Positions 44,203-52,721 of a stretch of 60,914 nucleotides of DNA are shown piece by piece. This stretch comes from Desulfosarcina sp. (lineage in GTDB: Bacteria; Desulfobacterota; Desulfobacteria; Desulfobacterales; Desulfosarcinaceae), in assembly GCA_014237405.1 (NCBI GenBank), contig JABZFO010000019.1, forward strand, positions 1-60,914, written 5' to 3'. Made by a program: the position numbers and the translations under genes. Numbering within the stretch: the stretch's first letter is position 1; the number at the start of each line of letters is the position of its first letter. Under the pieces are notes generated by a model. The model was not told the DNA's origin. It did no database searches and saw only the letters and a list, made by a program, of their open reading frames with translations.

Positions 44203-44844
44203 ATGACACGCTGGGCCATGGTTATCGATTTAACCTCTTGTATCGGCTGTAAAGCTTGTATTGTCGCCTGCAGTCACGCAAACGGTATTCCCGAAGGATT
44301 GTGGAGAAAGTTAAACACGATTTCAGAGCCTCCACCACCTGGCAGGAAAAGACTTTTAGCTACCCGAAGTTGTATGCATTGCGAGGATCCGCCTTGTAAG
44401 GCTGTGTGTCCGACAGGTGCAACCTTTCAAAGAACGGACGGAATTGTAGAAATAGATTATAATAAATGTGTCGGATGTGGCTATTGCATTTTGGCATGTC
44501 CGTATGATGCGAGGGTAATTTATCGATATAGCCATTGTTTTGAAGCTGACACCACATTTAATGAGTTGAGTGAATGTAAAGCAAGCGAGAAGCAAGAGGG
44601 AGTTTGCACAAAGTGCAATTTCTGCGTAACAAGAATAGAAAAAGGACTGGAAAAGAATCTAATACCGGGAGTTGATGACGATGCTACTCCCCTTTGTGTG
44701 GTGACTTGCAGCAGTGGCGCGCTTTATTTTGGAGACCTTGATGATCCGCAAAGCAACATTTCGCAAATAATGATAAAACACCAAACGTTTCGTCTTTTCA
44801 CTGAGGTTGAAACCGGCCCTTCAGTTTACTATATAATTGAATAA
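44203..44844 (+). CDS. Four-[4Fe-4S] ferredoxin-like electron-transfer subunit (DmsB/PhsB/NrfC type)
   Basis: This is a 213-residue iron-sulfur protein with four cysteine groups typical of DmsB/PsrB/NrfC: CIGCKACIVAC (residues ~13-23), CMHCEDPPCKAVCP, CVGCGYCILACP and a last group split between CTKCNFC and CVVTC. No signal peptide is present; such subunits normally bridge a catalytic subunit to an NrfD/DmsC membrane partner. No molybdopterin subunit is in the locus; instead the adjacent upstream gene, 53 bp away, is a GMC flavoprotein, and the NrfD-like gene lies earlier in the same run of genes. An electron path flavin-ferredoxin-quinone is inferred. Confidence 0.92.
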   Translation: MTRWAMVIDLTSCIGCKACIVACSHANGIPEGLWRKLNTISEPPPPGRKRLLATRSCMHCEDPPCKAVCPTGATFQRTDGIVEIDYNKCVGCGYCILACPYDARVIYRYSHCFEADTTFNELSECKASEKQEGVCTKCNFCVTRIEKGLEKNLIPGVDDDATPLCVVTCSSGALYFGDLDDPQSNISQIMIKHQTFRLFTEVETGPSVYYIIE

Positions 44845-44905
44845 CATTTTCTTTTTAGAAAAAATTTTATGTCTCTTCCCCTATGAAATGAGGTAACTAT
44901 CCAGT

Positions 44906-45841
44906 ATGTATCTTATTTCTGTAATTATCTGCACGTATAATCGAGCGAATATTCTTTCAGAAACCTTGGAGAGTTGGCTTTCAATTCAAAACGCAGGACC
45001 TGATGTCGAGCTAATCATTGTGGACAACAATTCAACCGATCGCACTCTCCAAGTGGTTGAGTCTTTTCGACCTTCATGCCCCAGTCGATTGTATTATGTG
45101 TGCGAAAAAAATGCTGGATTATCGAATGCGAGGAATAGAGGTATTGAAGAGTCTTCCGGAGATATTGTCGCTTTTGTTGATGACGATATTTATTTTGAGA
45201 AAAGCTGGCTTAACGAAATATTGAAAGCGTTTGACGACAATCCAGAAATTTCCTGTGTCGGCGGAAAATCTGTCCCGAAATTTGAAGCTGCTATCCCTGA
45301 TTGGATAACTGAAGATATTCACAAGCAATATGGTTCGACAGGTTCCGGTAAACAAGACAGATTGATGATATTTCCTGAACATCCATTTGGCCTTAATATG
45401 GCTTTCAGAAAATATGTTTTCAGCCAAGTTGGTAACTTTAACCCAATTTTAGGTCGGGTCAAAGGTTGTTTGCTCTCTAATGAAGAATTGGATATATTCT
45501 ATCGTGTCAAAAAGGCCAATTTGCTTGTTTATTATGCCTCGAAAGCTATTTTATACCACAGAATACCAAGAGATCGCGTTGATAAATCCTGGTTACTTAA
45601 ACGTTATTACTGGCAAGGAATATCAGATGTCATTGCTGATCAAATTTTCAATCAACGTTCAAAATATTTTTTTTGCAAAAAGGCAGTAGGTATATTAAGG
45701 CAGTTGATATTTCCTCTTGGTATTATATCTCCACTAAAAAATTTTAAATATTATATATCCATTTCATTTAGGAATAAGTTATTAACTTATAAACTATTTG
45801 GGATGCTCAAACAGTATATTTTCATGTTTTTCTCATTGTAA
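44906..45841 (+). CDS. Family 2 glycosyltransferase
   Basis: This is a 311-residue GT-A fold enzyme. ISVIICTYNRANILSETLES opens the nucleotide-binding half, LIIVDNNSTDRTL follows, and the metal-binding DxD-type motif is VAFVDDDIYFEKSW near residue 90. GLNMAFRKYVFSQVGNF is the usual acceptor-side segment. The tail ends with an amphipathic hydrophobic stretch (KQYIFMFFSL), suggesting membrane attachment. Sugar donor and linkage are unknown. It is the first of a series of similar genes. Confidence 0.9.
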   Translation: MYLISVIICTYNRANILSETLESWLSIQNAGPDVELIIVDNNSTDRTLQVVESFRPSCPSRLYYVCEKNAGLSNARNRGIEESSGDIVAFVDDDIYFEKSWLNEILKAFDDNPEISCVGGKSVPKFEAAIPDWITEDIHKQYGSTGSGKQDRLMIFPEHPFGLNMAFRKYVFSQVGNFNPILGRVKGCLLSNEELDIFYRVKKANLLVYYASKAILYHRIPRDRVDKSWLLKRYYWQGISDVIADQIFNQRSKYFFCKKAVGILRQLIFPLGIISPLKNFKYYISISFRNKLLTYKLFGMLKQYIFMFFSL

Positions 45842-45886
45842 TTTTTTCTTTTTACAGAAAGTATTTGCTCAGCTTATCATTATAGA

Positions 45887-46031
45887 TAGTGTCCGTCCAG
45901 AAACGAGGATTTTCGTTCAAGATCAAGGCGTGCGAAAAATTTTACCACAGGCATATAGTTGATATTCCGAGGATAAAATTTTAAGCATAACGCAGAGATT
46001 GGGCGAAAAGACCGTTTCTGGATGGGCACTA
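45887..46031. repeat. MITE-like palindromic element, 145 bp
   Basis: Terminal inverted repeats TAGTGTCCGTCCAGAAACG and CGTTTCTGGATGGGCACTA enclose arms that remain roughly complementary inward (TTTTCGTTCAAGATCAAGG and AAAATTTTA on the left), leaving a ~30-base centre. It encodes nothing and sits in the gap between two glycosyltransferase genes. The sequence is unrelated to the 28560 element, so at least two palindrome families are present. Confidence 0.78.
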
Positions 46032-46063
46032 CATAAGCTTTCACATTTTTATTAAGGAACACC

Positions 46064-47020
46064 ATGGATAATGATTTTCCATTAGTCACGATAGGTATTC
46101 CTACTTACAACCGTGCGCATAGTATGTTAACACATGCAATTTCTAGTGCATGTAATCAGGATTACCCCAATATAGAGATTATTATCTCTGACAATTGTTC
46201 TAATGATAATACTAATGATGTAGTGAACAATTTTAATGATGAACGAATAGTATATATACGGCAGAAAGAAAATATTGGAGCAAACAATAATTTCAACGAA
46301 TGTTTAAGATCCGCAAAAGGGGATTATTTTCTTTTATTGCATGACGATGATTTAATTGATGCCGATTTTATCTCTACTTGTATGCAAACAGCAAAATACT
46401 CTAAGGATTTCGGATTTATTCGTACAGGTACAAGAATCATTGGTAAAAATGATGAGCATATACAAAATGAACCCAACTTGGTTTATAGCAACAATCCCGA
46501 TGAAATGTTTTTAGCGTGGGTGAGTTGGAGAACATCATTTTATTTATGTGGCACACTTTTTAATACACAGGCGTTGAAAGAGATGGGGGGGTTTAAATCA
46601 AAAAATAATTTGTTTGAAGATGGATTTGCGATAATTAAATTATCCGCTGAATATCCTATTTTGAACATCGTTGATATTAAATCAAGTTTTCGACACCATG
46701 ACCAACAGCGGACTCATTACGCTGATGCTCTTAATTGGAGTGAAGATTTCAGAATAGCACTAGATATGATCTATCTCCAAGATACAATACGACGTAAGGA
46801 GATATATCATAAAGGTATGAAACTATTCACTAAAGTTGCAATCGAACAGTTCGCGCGGAAAATAAAAAATCCAATTAAGAGAATGGTAGCAGTGATATGG
46901 GTCGGTAAATACTTTCCTTATTACTATTGGCCAAATTCTCCTGATATATCATTTAAGTCAAGAGCTGCTAGAACCATTGCCAAGCTGATTTTTCATGATA
47001 AGAAATGTTTATTAAAATAA
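46064..47020 (+). CDS. Family 2 glycosyltransferase
   Basis: This is a 318-residue GT2 protein starting just after the palindromic element. VTIGIPTYNRAHSMLTHAI and IIISDNCSNDNTNDVV form the donor site; LLLHDDDLIDADF is the DxD region. FKSKNNLFEDGFAIIKL is the acceptor-side acidic motif. Low GC. Probably cytoplasmic, adding one sugar of the repeat unit; donor unknown. Confidence 0.9.
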   Translation: MDNDFPLVTIGIPTYNRAHSMLTHAISSACNQDYPNIEIIISDNCSNDNTNDVVNNFNDERIVYIRQKENIGANNNFNECLRSAKGDYFLLLHDDDLIDADFISTCMQTAKYSKDFGFIRTGTRIIGKNDEHIQNEPNLVYSNNPDEMFLAWVSWRTSFYLCGTLFNTQALKEMGGFKSKNNLFEDGFAIIKLSAEYPILNIVDIKSSFRHHDQQRTHYADALNWSEDFRIALDMIYLQDTIRRKEIYHKGMKLFTKVAIEQFARKIKNPIKRMVAVIWVGKYFPYYYWPNSPDISFKSRAARTIAKLIFHDKKCLLK

Positions 47021-47108
47021 TACATACGGCTTTTTCCCAATCAATGCTATGTGCCATGTTTAAGCACTGATAACCCTTCCTGATAATTATTTTGGATGAT
47101 AAATAATA

Positions 47109-48335
47109 GTGCGTTTTTTAATTGTTTCGAGATCTTTTCCTGAAAATTTAGCAACCGATATTCACGGTGTGTTCAAGCGGTTTAAAATGCTATTAGACGC
47201 AATCAAAGAGATTGCTGAAATCGACCTGTTGTATTATGTTCCCCCTGGAACAAACATTTCTCCCTTTTCAGTTGCCCAGTTAAAACGTTCTATTTCAACT
47301 CATTTTGAAGCCCCGATTCGACTTTTTCTATGCGAAAGGTCTGATAATAGAAATCTAAACTCAAAATTTATTGGATATGGACTGGGGGCATTTTCTATTG
47401 TTCGGCAACCCGCCTATTCAAATACGGCTGGTGCCGTTCAGGTTCGGGCGTTTGAAGCTTGCTTGCACTATAACCCGGATGCTGTTTTTGTACACAGGTT
47501 AGGGTCAATGTGTCCACTTCTCAAAACCCGCAAAGCGCTGCCTCCCGTCTTTTTTGATCTGGACGACATCGAACATGTGGCCTTTAAAAGGGGGCTACGA
47601 TATTTGGGTAGTATGAGGTCTAAACTTTTGAATATGCTATTATTTCCGGCGCTTTATCGGGGTGAATACAAAGCGATTCAATTGGCACATAGGACCTTTG
47701 TTTGTTCTGATAACGATTTGGAATATTTGACTCATCTATGGAGACTAAAAGGTGTGGTTAAAATTCCCAATGCAGTTGAAATACCTTCGGTTCAGCCAAT
47801 TAGCTCGGAACAAACGCTACTTTTTCTTGGAACCTATCAGTACAAGCCAAACATCGATGCCGCCGAATATCTTATTCAGGAAGTTTGGCCGCTTGTTCAC
47901 AAGGAATTACCTAAAGCAACTTTAATAATTGCCGGATCTTCCCCCAATAGAATCTCTACCTATCGTAGTGATGCAAAAAGTGTCAGGTTTTCCGGTTTTG
48001 TTGAGGATCTCGAAGGTCTCTATCGGCAATCCCGGGTTGTTTGCGCCCCAATTTTATCAGGTAGCGGCACCCGTGTTAAGATATTAGAGGCAGCTGCACA
48101 TGGGAAACCGATTGTATCAACAAAAATTGGAGCAGAGGGTCTCCAAATGCGTGACGATTATGATATCATGATTCGTGATGACCCTAAATCGTTTGCCGAC
48201 GCATGTATAAGGCTTCTAAATGATCATGACCTCTGTAAAAAATTCGGAGCTGCCGCACGAGCAGTTGTACTGAAAAAATATGATAAGACAAAAATAAAGA
48301 GAATGATTCAGGAAATCATAAAAGAATCGATATGA
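47109..48335 (+). CDS. Family 4-like glycosyltransferase
   Basis: This is a 408-residue GT-B protein; the frame starts with GTG at 47109 (RFLIVSRSFPENLATDIHG). The C-terminal donor domain shows LLFLGTYQYKPNIDAAEYL, TLIIAGSSPNRI, VRFSGFVEDLEGLYRQSRV and the E-x7-E-like segment GSGTRVKILEAAAHGKPIVSTKIGAEGL. These are the hallmarks of retaining GT4 enzymes. Substrate unknown. It follows the preceding gene by 88 bp on the same strand. Confidence 0.88.
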   Translation: MRFLIVSRSFPENLATDIHGVFKRFKMLLDAIKEIAEIDLLYYVPPGTNISPFSVAQLKRSISTHFEAPIRLFLCERSDNRNLNSKFIGYGLGAFSIVRQPAYSNTAGAVQVRAFEACLHYNPDAVFVHRLGSMCPLLKTRKALPPVFFDLDDIEHVAFKRGLRYLGSMRSKLLNMLLFPALYRGEYKAIQLAHRTFVCSDNDLEYLTHLWRLKGVVKIPNAVEIPSVQPISSEQTLLFLGTYQYKPNIDAAEYLIQEVWPLVHKELPKATLIIAGSSPNRISTYRSDAKSVRFSGFVEDLEGLYRQSRVVCAPILSGSGTRVKILEAAAHGKPIVSTKIGAEGLQMRDDYDIMIRDDPKSFADACIRLLNDHDLCKKFGAAARAVVLKKYDKTKIKRMIQEIIKESI

Positions 48336-48393
48336 AAAATGCTGAATTTGTTTATTATTAAATTTCAATATTTCAACTCGTGAGACATGTCAA

Positions 48394-49302
48394 ATGCCAA
48401 AAGTGAGTGTGATTATACCCACATATAATAGAGCTAAATTTTTAGGTGCTGCAATTAGAAGTGCTCTTACCCAAACTTATAGCGATATAGAAATAATTGT
48501 ATCGGATGATAAGTCAACAGATCAAACCCGAGAGGTAGTTGAAGGTTTTAAAGACCCCCGAGTCAAGTATGTTCGGAATAAAGGAAATAAGGGGCCTTCA
48601 GCCACCCGAAATACAGCGATATTGTCCTCAGAAGGTGAATATATCGCCTTTCTTGATGATGATGACGAGTGGCTTCCTGACAAGCTTCAATGCCAAATAG
48701 AAGTATTGGATAAAAGCCCAACAAACATTTGCGGTGTTTACACTAATCGCTTGTTTATAGAAAAAACAACTGGCAAAATATTATCAGATAATCCTGGAAC
48801 AAAAAGGTTGAGAGGGAATCTCCTCAACCAGCTTATTGTTAAGAGTCCCATATCTACACCTACGGTTGTCATAAAAAAGAAGTACCTTGATGAAGTTGGG
48901 CTTTTTGACGAAACTATTTCTTATATGGAAGATTATGATTTGTGGATCAGGCTTTCTATGAATTGGGATTTTGAGTATATTTCTAAGCCATTAACGAAAG
49001 TATATGTCCATGGTCTCGCACACCTTAGCCGCAACCTTGAGGGCCAAATTTCAGGAAAAGAGGCAATATTTGGAAGATATCCGCATTTATTTAAAGAAAA
49101 TAAAAAGCGTTGGAGCGAATATCTTCTTGCCATAGGTGTACAGTATTGCCAGGTGCAAAAAATGAAAGAGGGGCGTAAAAATCTGTTAAAATCCGTATAT
49201 ATTTATCCGTTCAAAAAGATAGCCTATTATCATCTTTTTGCATCGCTTTTCACGCCAAACTATTACCAACGCTTGAGAAATATATATAAAACAGTCCTTT
49301 AA
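48394..49302 (+). CDS. Family 2 glycosyltransferase
   Basis: This is a 302-residue GT2 enzyme with KVSVIIPTYNRAKFLGAAI, IIVSDDKSTDQTREVV, the DxD region YIAFLDDDDEWLPDK, and the late acidic motif YMEDYDLWIRLS. It is complete, with normal length. The C-terminal part is basic and may associate with the membrane. The donor sugar is not predictable. Confidence 0.91.
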   Translation: MPKVSVIIPTYNRAKFLGAAIRSALTQTYSDIEIIVSDDKSTDQTREVVEGFKDPRVKYVRNKGNKGPSATRNTAILSSEGEYIAFLDDDDEWLPDKLQCQIEVLDKSPTNICGVYTNRLFIEKTTGKILSDNPGTKRLRGNLLNQLIVKSPISTPTVVIKKKYLDEVGLFDETISYMEDYDLWIRLSMNWDFEYISKPLTKVYVHGLAHLSRNLEGQISGKEAIFGRYPHLFKENKKRWSEYLLAIGVQYCQVQKMKEGRKNLLKSVYIYPFKKIAYYHLFASLFTPNYYQRLRNIYKTVL

Positions 49303-49357
49303 ATACGTCATAAATGAAAACTGTCAGAGAGGTCGCTCATAGCTTATTTCAACTGCC

Positions 49358-49397
49358 AGGTTGTCCAGTCCAGCCTTTGGTGTCCACCTCCAATAGC
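49358..49397. repeat. Dispersed repeat copy 1 (TTGTCCAGTC ... GTCCACCTCCA)
   Basis: This 40-base sequence recurs with few changes at 58690-58727: both read AGG(T/C)TGTCCAGTC, a short variable part, then G(T/G)GTCCACCTCCAA. Both copies lie in spacers directly downstream of glycosyltransferase genes. It resembles a mobile-element end, but no transposase is present. Confidence 0.55.
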
Positions 49398-49424
49398 CTC
49401 TACCTCTGTTAGGCGTGTTACAAA

Positions 49425-50228
49425 ATGAAACAAAATTTATTAGAATCGATAAGAAGCAAATTTGTTTATAACCTTAAGTCTTTACTTTATGGGCCATTCT
49501 CTTTGCTGCGTACCTTCAATGTATGCATGTGGCATACGGGCCGGTGCGGTAGTACTGTCATTGAAGATTTGATTAAAAAGGATGGCCGCATTGATTGGGG
49601 TAGTGAAATTCTCGAAAGTTTTTCTAAAAATCCGCCTCAAAAAATAATAGATAACGGAGATATAAAAAAGCAAATTTATCGAAAAATTAACAAAAGACAA
49701 AAGTTAGCGGCCTTTCGACCTTTTGGATTTGAAATGAAGCTTTGGCACTACAAAAGACTCAATATTGAATTTGAAGATGTATTTGAGATTCTCCAGAAGA
49801 TTGGTTTCAATAAGAATATAATTTTAGAGCGCAAAAATTACTTGCGGGTTGTGGTTTCTGCCAAGGTTGCTGGTGCTACAAGCCAATCACATATAAAACA
49901 AGGCCAGGAAAGAAAGTTTGCAACGATTAAATTGGATGTTTTCGATGATAGATTGCATGAGGTAATTAAAATTCATGAGCGTTTTTATCAGGATTTAAAA
50001 GAAAATTTACCGCCTGGGTTTTTATATATCTGTTACGAAGATGATATTGAGACCGATCCGTATAAAGGATATAAAAAAGTGATTGAATACTTTGGCTACA
50101 AGCCCAAAAACATTTCAACCCAATTGAGAAAAACTAATCCAGGTAGGCTTTCTGATATAATCGTAAACTATGATGATGTTGATAACTATTTAGCGAACAC
50201 GCCGTATCACTGGATGTTAAACACGTAA
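49425..50228 (+). CDS. Sulfotransferase-like protein (second)
   Basis: This is a 267-residue protein with a P-loop-like start VCMWHTGRCGSTVIEDLIKK (residues ~28-47), where GRCGST matches the PAPS-binding loop of bacterial sulfotransferases, then DWGSEILESF. IILERKNYLRVVVSAKVA is the likely 3'-phosphate-binding part and YICYEDDIETDPYKGYK a conserved late segment. It is different in sequence from the sulfotransferase at 41455, so two distinct sulfation sites are likely. The exact family is uncertain. Confidence 0.72.
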   Translation: MKQNLLESIRSKFVYNLKSLLYGPFSLLRTFNVCMWHTGRCGSTVIEDLIKKDGRIDWGSEILESFSKNPPQKIIDNGDIKKQIYRKINKRQKLAAFRPFGFEMKLWHYKRLNIEFEDVFEILQKIGFNKNIILERKNYLRVVVSAKVAGATSQSHIKQGQERKFATIKLDVFDDRLHEVIKIHERFYQDLKENLPPGFLYICYEDDIETDPYKGYKKVIEYFGYKPKNISTQLRKTNPGRLSDIIVNYDDVDNYLANTPYHWMLNT

Positions 50229-50290
50229 TCAATAATCCCCACCGCGAGCGGCAGGGTATTTGAAGTTCAAATAAATGGAAAGGATATTAA

Positions 50291-51202
50291 TTGAATATCT
50301 CTGTAATTATTTGCACAAAAAATCGATCCCAAGATCTCAAAGTAAGTCTTGATTCTATTATTAATCAGTCAATTTTACCAGATGAAATTATTGTTGTTGA
50401 TTCAAGCACTAACTTTGATACAAAGTTACTTTGTAAAAATTATAAAAATATCTTTTCAATACCGCTTTTTTATTATCAAACTGCCCCAGGCCTAACGAAA
50501 CAAAGGAATATTGGAGTTAAGCATAGCAGCAAAGAAATTATTGCATTTATTGATGATGATGTCATTTTAGAAGAAAGTTATTTTAAAGAAATTAAAGAGG
50601 CTTTTGCAGTTTCAGATAAAATCCTCGGTGTTGGTGGAAGAATTCTTAATGTTAAGCCTGACGCATTATTTTCAGGAATCTTAAAAAAGATATTTCTATT
50701 AACCGAATTTGCGGAAAAAAAGGGCATAGTAAAAAAGTCAGGCTTTGCACGTTTCCCTTACGGTCATTGTACTGAAAGCTTTCTGCCTACACAGGTAATA
50801 ATGGGTTGTTCATCATCTTATCGACGTGGAATATTTGATGAGTACAAATTCGATGAGTATTTTGAGGGGTATAGCGTAATGGAGGATGTTGAATTTTCAT
50901 ATAGAATAAGTAAACAGGGATTGTTGATTTATTGGCCAGCTGCAAAACTAATTCACAAAAAATCTCCATTAGATAGAAACAGTACTGCTCAAAGATACGA
51001 AATGTTGATTCTTAACTATTTTTATGTTTTTAAGAAAAATGTTAAACGTTCGCCTTTTGATTGGATATTTTTTTATTGGAGCCTTTCTGGACTCAAATTG
51101 CATGCAATTTACTTTTGTTTAAAATTGGGTACAATTTCACCTTTACTAGGTGTCTACAGTGCCTATCGCAAATTGCTTTCAGAAAATTTAGATAAACACT
51201 AA
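50291..51202 (+). CDS. Family 2 glycosyltransferase
   Basis: This is a 303-residue GT2 enzyme. The best start is the TTG at 50291, because the conserved ISVIICTKNRSQDLKVSLDS begins right after it and no ATG lies between. Further motifs are DEIIVVDSSTNFDTKLL, TKQRNIGVKHSSKEIIAFIDDDV (DxD) and YSVMEDVEFSYRISKQG. The C-terminal third is hydrophobic and aromatic, suggesting membrane association. Very AT-rich. Confidence 0.88.
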   Translation: MNISVIICTKNRSQDLKVSLDSIINQSILPDEIIVVDSSTNFDTKLLCKNYKNIFSIPLFYYQTAPGLTKQRNIGVKHSSKEIIAFIDDDVILEESYFKEIKEAFAVSDKILGVGGRILNVKPDALFSGILKKIFLLTEFAEKKGIVKKSGFARFPYGHCTESFLPTQVIMGCSSSYRRGIFDEYKFDEYFEGYSVMEDVEFSYRISKQGLLIYWPAAKLIHKKSPLDRNSTAQRYEMLILNYFYVFKKNVKRSPFDWIFFYWSLSGLKLHAIYFCLKLGTISPLLGVYSAYRKLLSENLDKH

Positions 51203-51359
51203 CTGTTGCAATGTTTTAGGGATAGTATATACGTAACTTTAAGTTTAATAATTGCTTTCCATTTTTAATTTAATAAATCTATATGATTTGCAATCCCGAT
51301 AATATATTGCAGCTTGCTTGGCGATACAACAATCAACAAATTTCTATAGAAATCCCAAT

Positions 51360-52589
51360 ATGAAATTTAAATTATCTATTGAAAACAATCAACAATTGGC
51401 GTTATTTGCATTATTCTTATTCTGTCTATTAAGGCCGATATGTTCTTTGGATTTTCCTGCTATTACCAATATTTCTGTCCTGCGTATAAATCAAATTTTT
51501 AATATGGCTTCTTCTTATTTATTTTTGATAGTTATACTTTTAGGGATCCGAAATATTAAACTTAAATCCAATGAAATTACAATAATTCTACTGATGGCAT
51601 ATGCATCGATAAGTGTATTATGGGGATCAGAACCTCGAGAGATTGTAAGATTTATTTTTCCTAGCTTTATATTTTTTTTAATTCAAGTCTGTCAACCTGA
51701 TAAAACCCATATTCTTAAAATGTTAAAAATATTGGTGCTGTCTTTTTCTTTTACAATGATAGTAAATGCGATTCTAATTACGTGTAATTACGGTGCTTGG
51801 GCAACTAATTATTGGTCTGGTATAAAAAGATACCAAGGACTATATGGGGGACCGCATAGCTTGGCTCATGAAAGTTTAGTTTTTCTTTTAATTATTGGTA
51901 TTTTCTACGTTTTAAAAATTAGCTCAAATTTAGAGATGAATAAAGCATTTAAATATATCGCTCTCTCTTTAGTCGCCATAACAATTTTCAACATTTTTAA
52001 ATCTTATACTAGGACTGTTTATTTAGGTTTGGCGACTATAGCAATGTTTTATATGCTTGGAAAAAAGCACTATGTTCTGATTTTCATACTTTTAGCCATG
52101 TTTCCCGTTATCGTATTTAAATCCGACTTATTTCACCAAGTTTTTTTTGATGTAATTGACCCGCTCGAAGGATCTAAAGGAATAGAAACAATGGGAAGTG
52201 GCCGTCTTGGACTCTGGCGGGAGGCGCTTAACATTTATTTAGAAAATCCAGAAAGATACTTTATCGGTCGAGGGTTGGGAAAGGAAGTAATAGTAGGCTC
52301 TTTTTTTGGAGCAAGTCATAACGATTTAATCTCTTTACTATGCAGCTTGGGTTTAACGGGGCTAGCTCTATATCTATTAATGATGTTTTTATTTGTCTTC
52401 GATATTCTCACATCACCAATTGAAAGAACATTAAAATTCCTATCTATAGGTTATATATTTAGTGTTATTTTAATGAATTTTTTAAGTAACAGTTATCTTA
52501 ATAGATTTCAATTAGGTCAATACTTTTTTTTTGTAATCGGGATTTTATCTGCACACTGCAAACTTCAAAAAAGTAAGCTCTACCGATAA
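51360..52589 (+). CDS. O-antigen ligase/polymerase-like membrane protein (WaaL/Wzy family)
   Basis: This is a 409-residue protein with about eleven hydrophobic segments and a long loop containing GSGRLGLWREALNIYLENP and FIGRGLGKEV, then a shorter SHNDLISLLCSLGLTGLALY. This W-x-x-A...G-x-G-x loop and HN(D/x) motif are shared by O-antigen ligases and Wzy polymerases. Since export is by Wzm/Wzt, a ligase (WaaL-like) role in attaching the polymer to lipid A-core is the easier fit, but a polymerase is possible. The ATG at 51360 fits the family start. Confidence 0.82.
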   Translation: MKFKLSIENNQQLALFALFLFCLLRPICSLDFPAITNISVLRINQIFNMASSYLFLIVILLGIRNIKLKSNEITIILLMAYASISVLWGSEPREIVRFIFPSFIFFLIQVCQPDKTHILKMLKILVLSFSFTMIVNAILITCNYGAWATNYWSGIKRYQGLYGGPHSLAHESLVFLLIIGIFYVLKISSNLEMNKAFKYIALSLVAITIFNIFKSYTRTVYLGLATIAMFYMLGKKHYVLIFILLAMFPVIVFKSDLFHQVFFDVIDPLEGSKGIETMGSGRLGLWREALNIYLENPERYFIGRGLGKEVIVGSFFGASHNDLISLLCSLGLTGLALYLLMMFLFVFDILTSPIERTLKFLSIGYIFSVILMNFLSNSYLNRFQLGQYFFFVIGILSAHCKLQKSKLYR

Positions 52590-52721
52590 AAGTAAAATTC
52601 GTGTGGTTGTAAATGGCAAATTCAGAATTTATTCTTTTGAAGTCTTTACTTCATGACCATTATGTAAGAATTAACTACCAATCTTATAAAGATTATAAAA
52701 TTCGCATTTAGGATTCATTTT

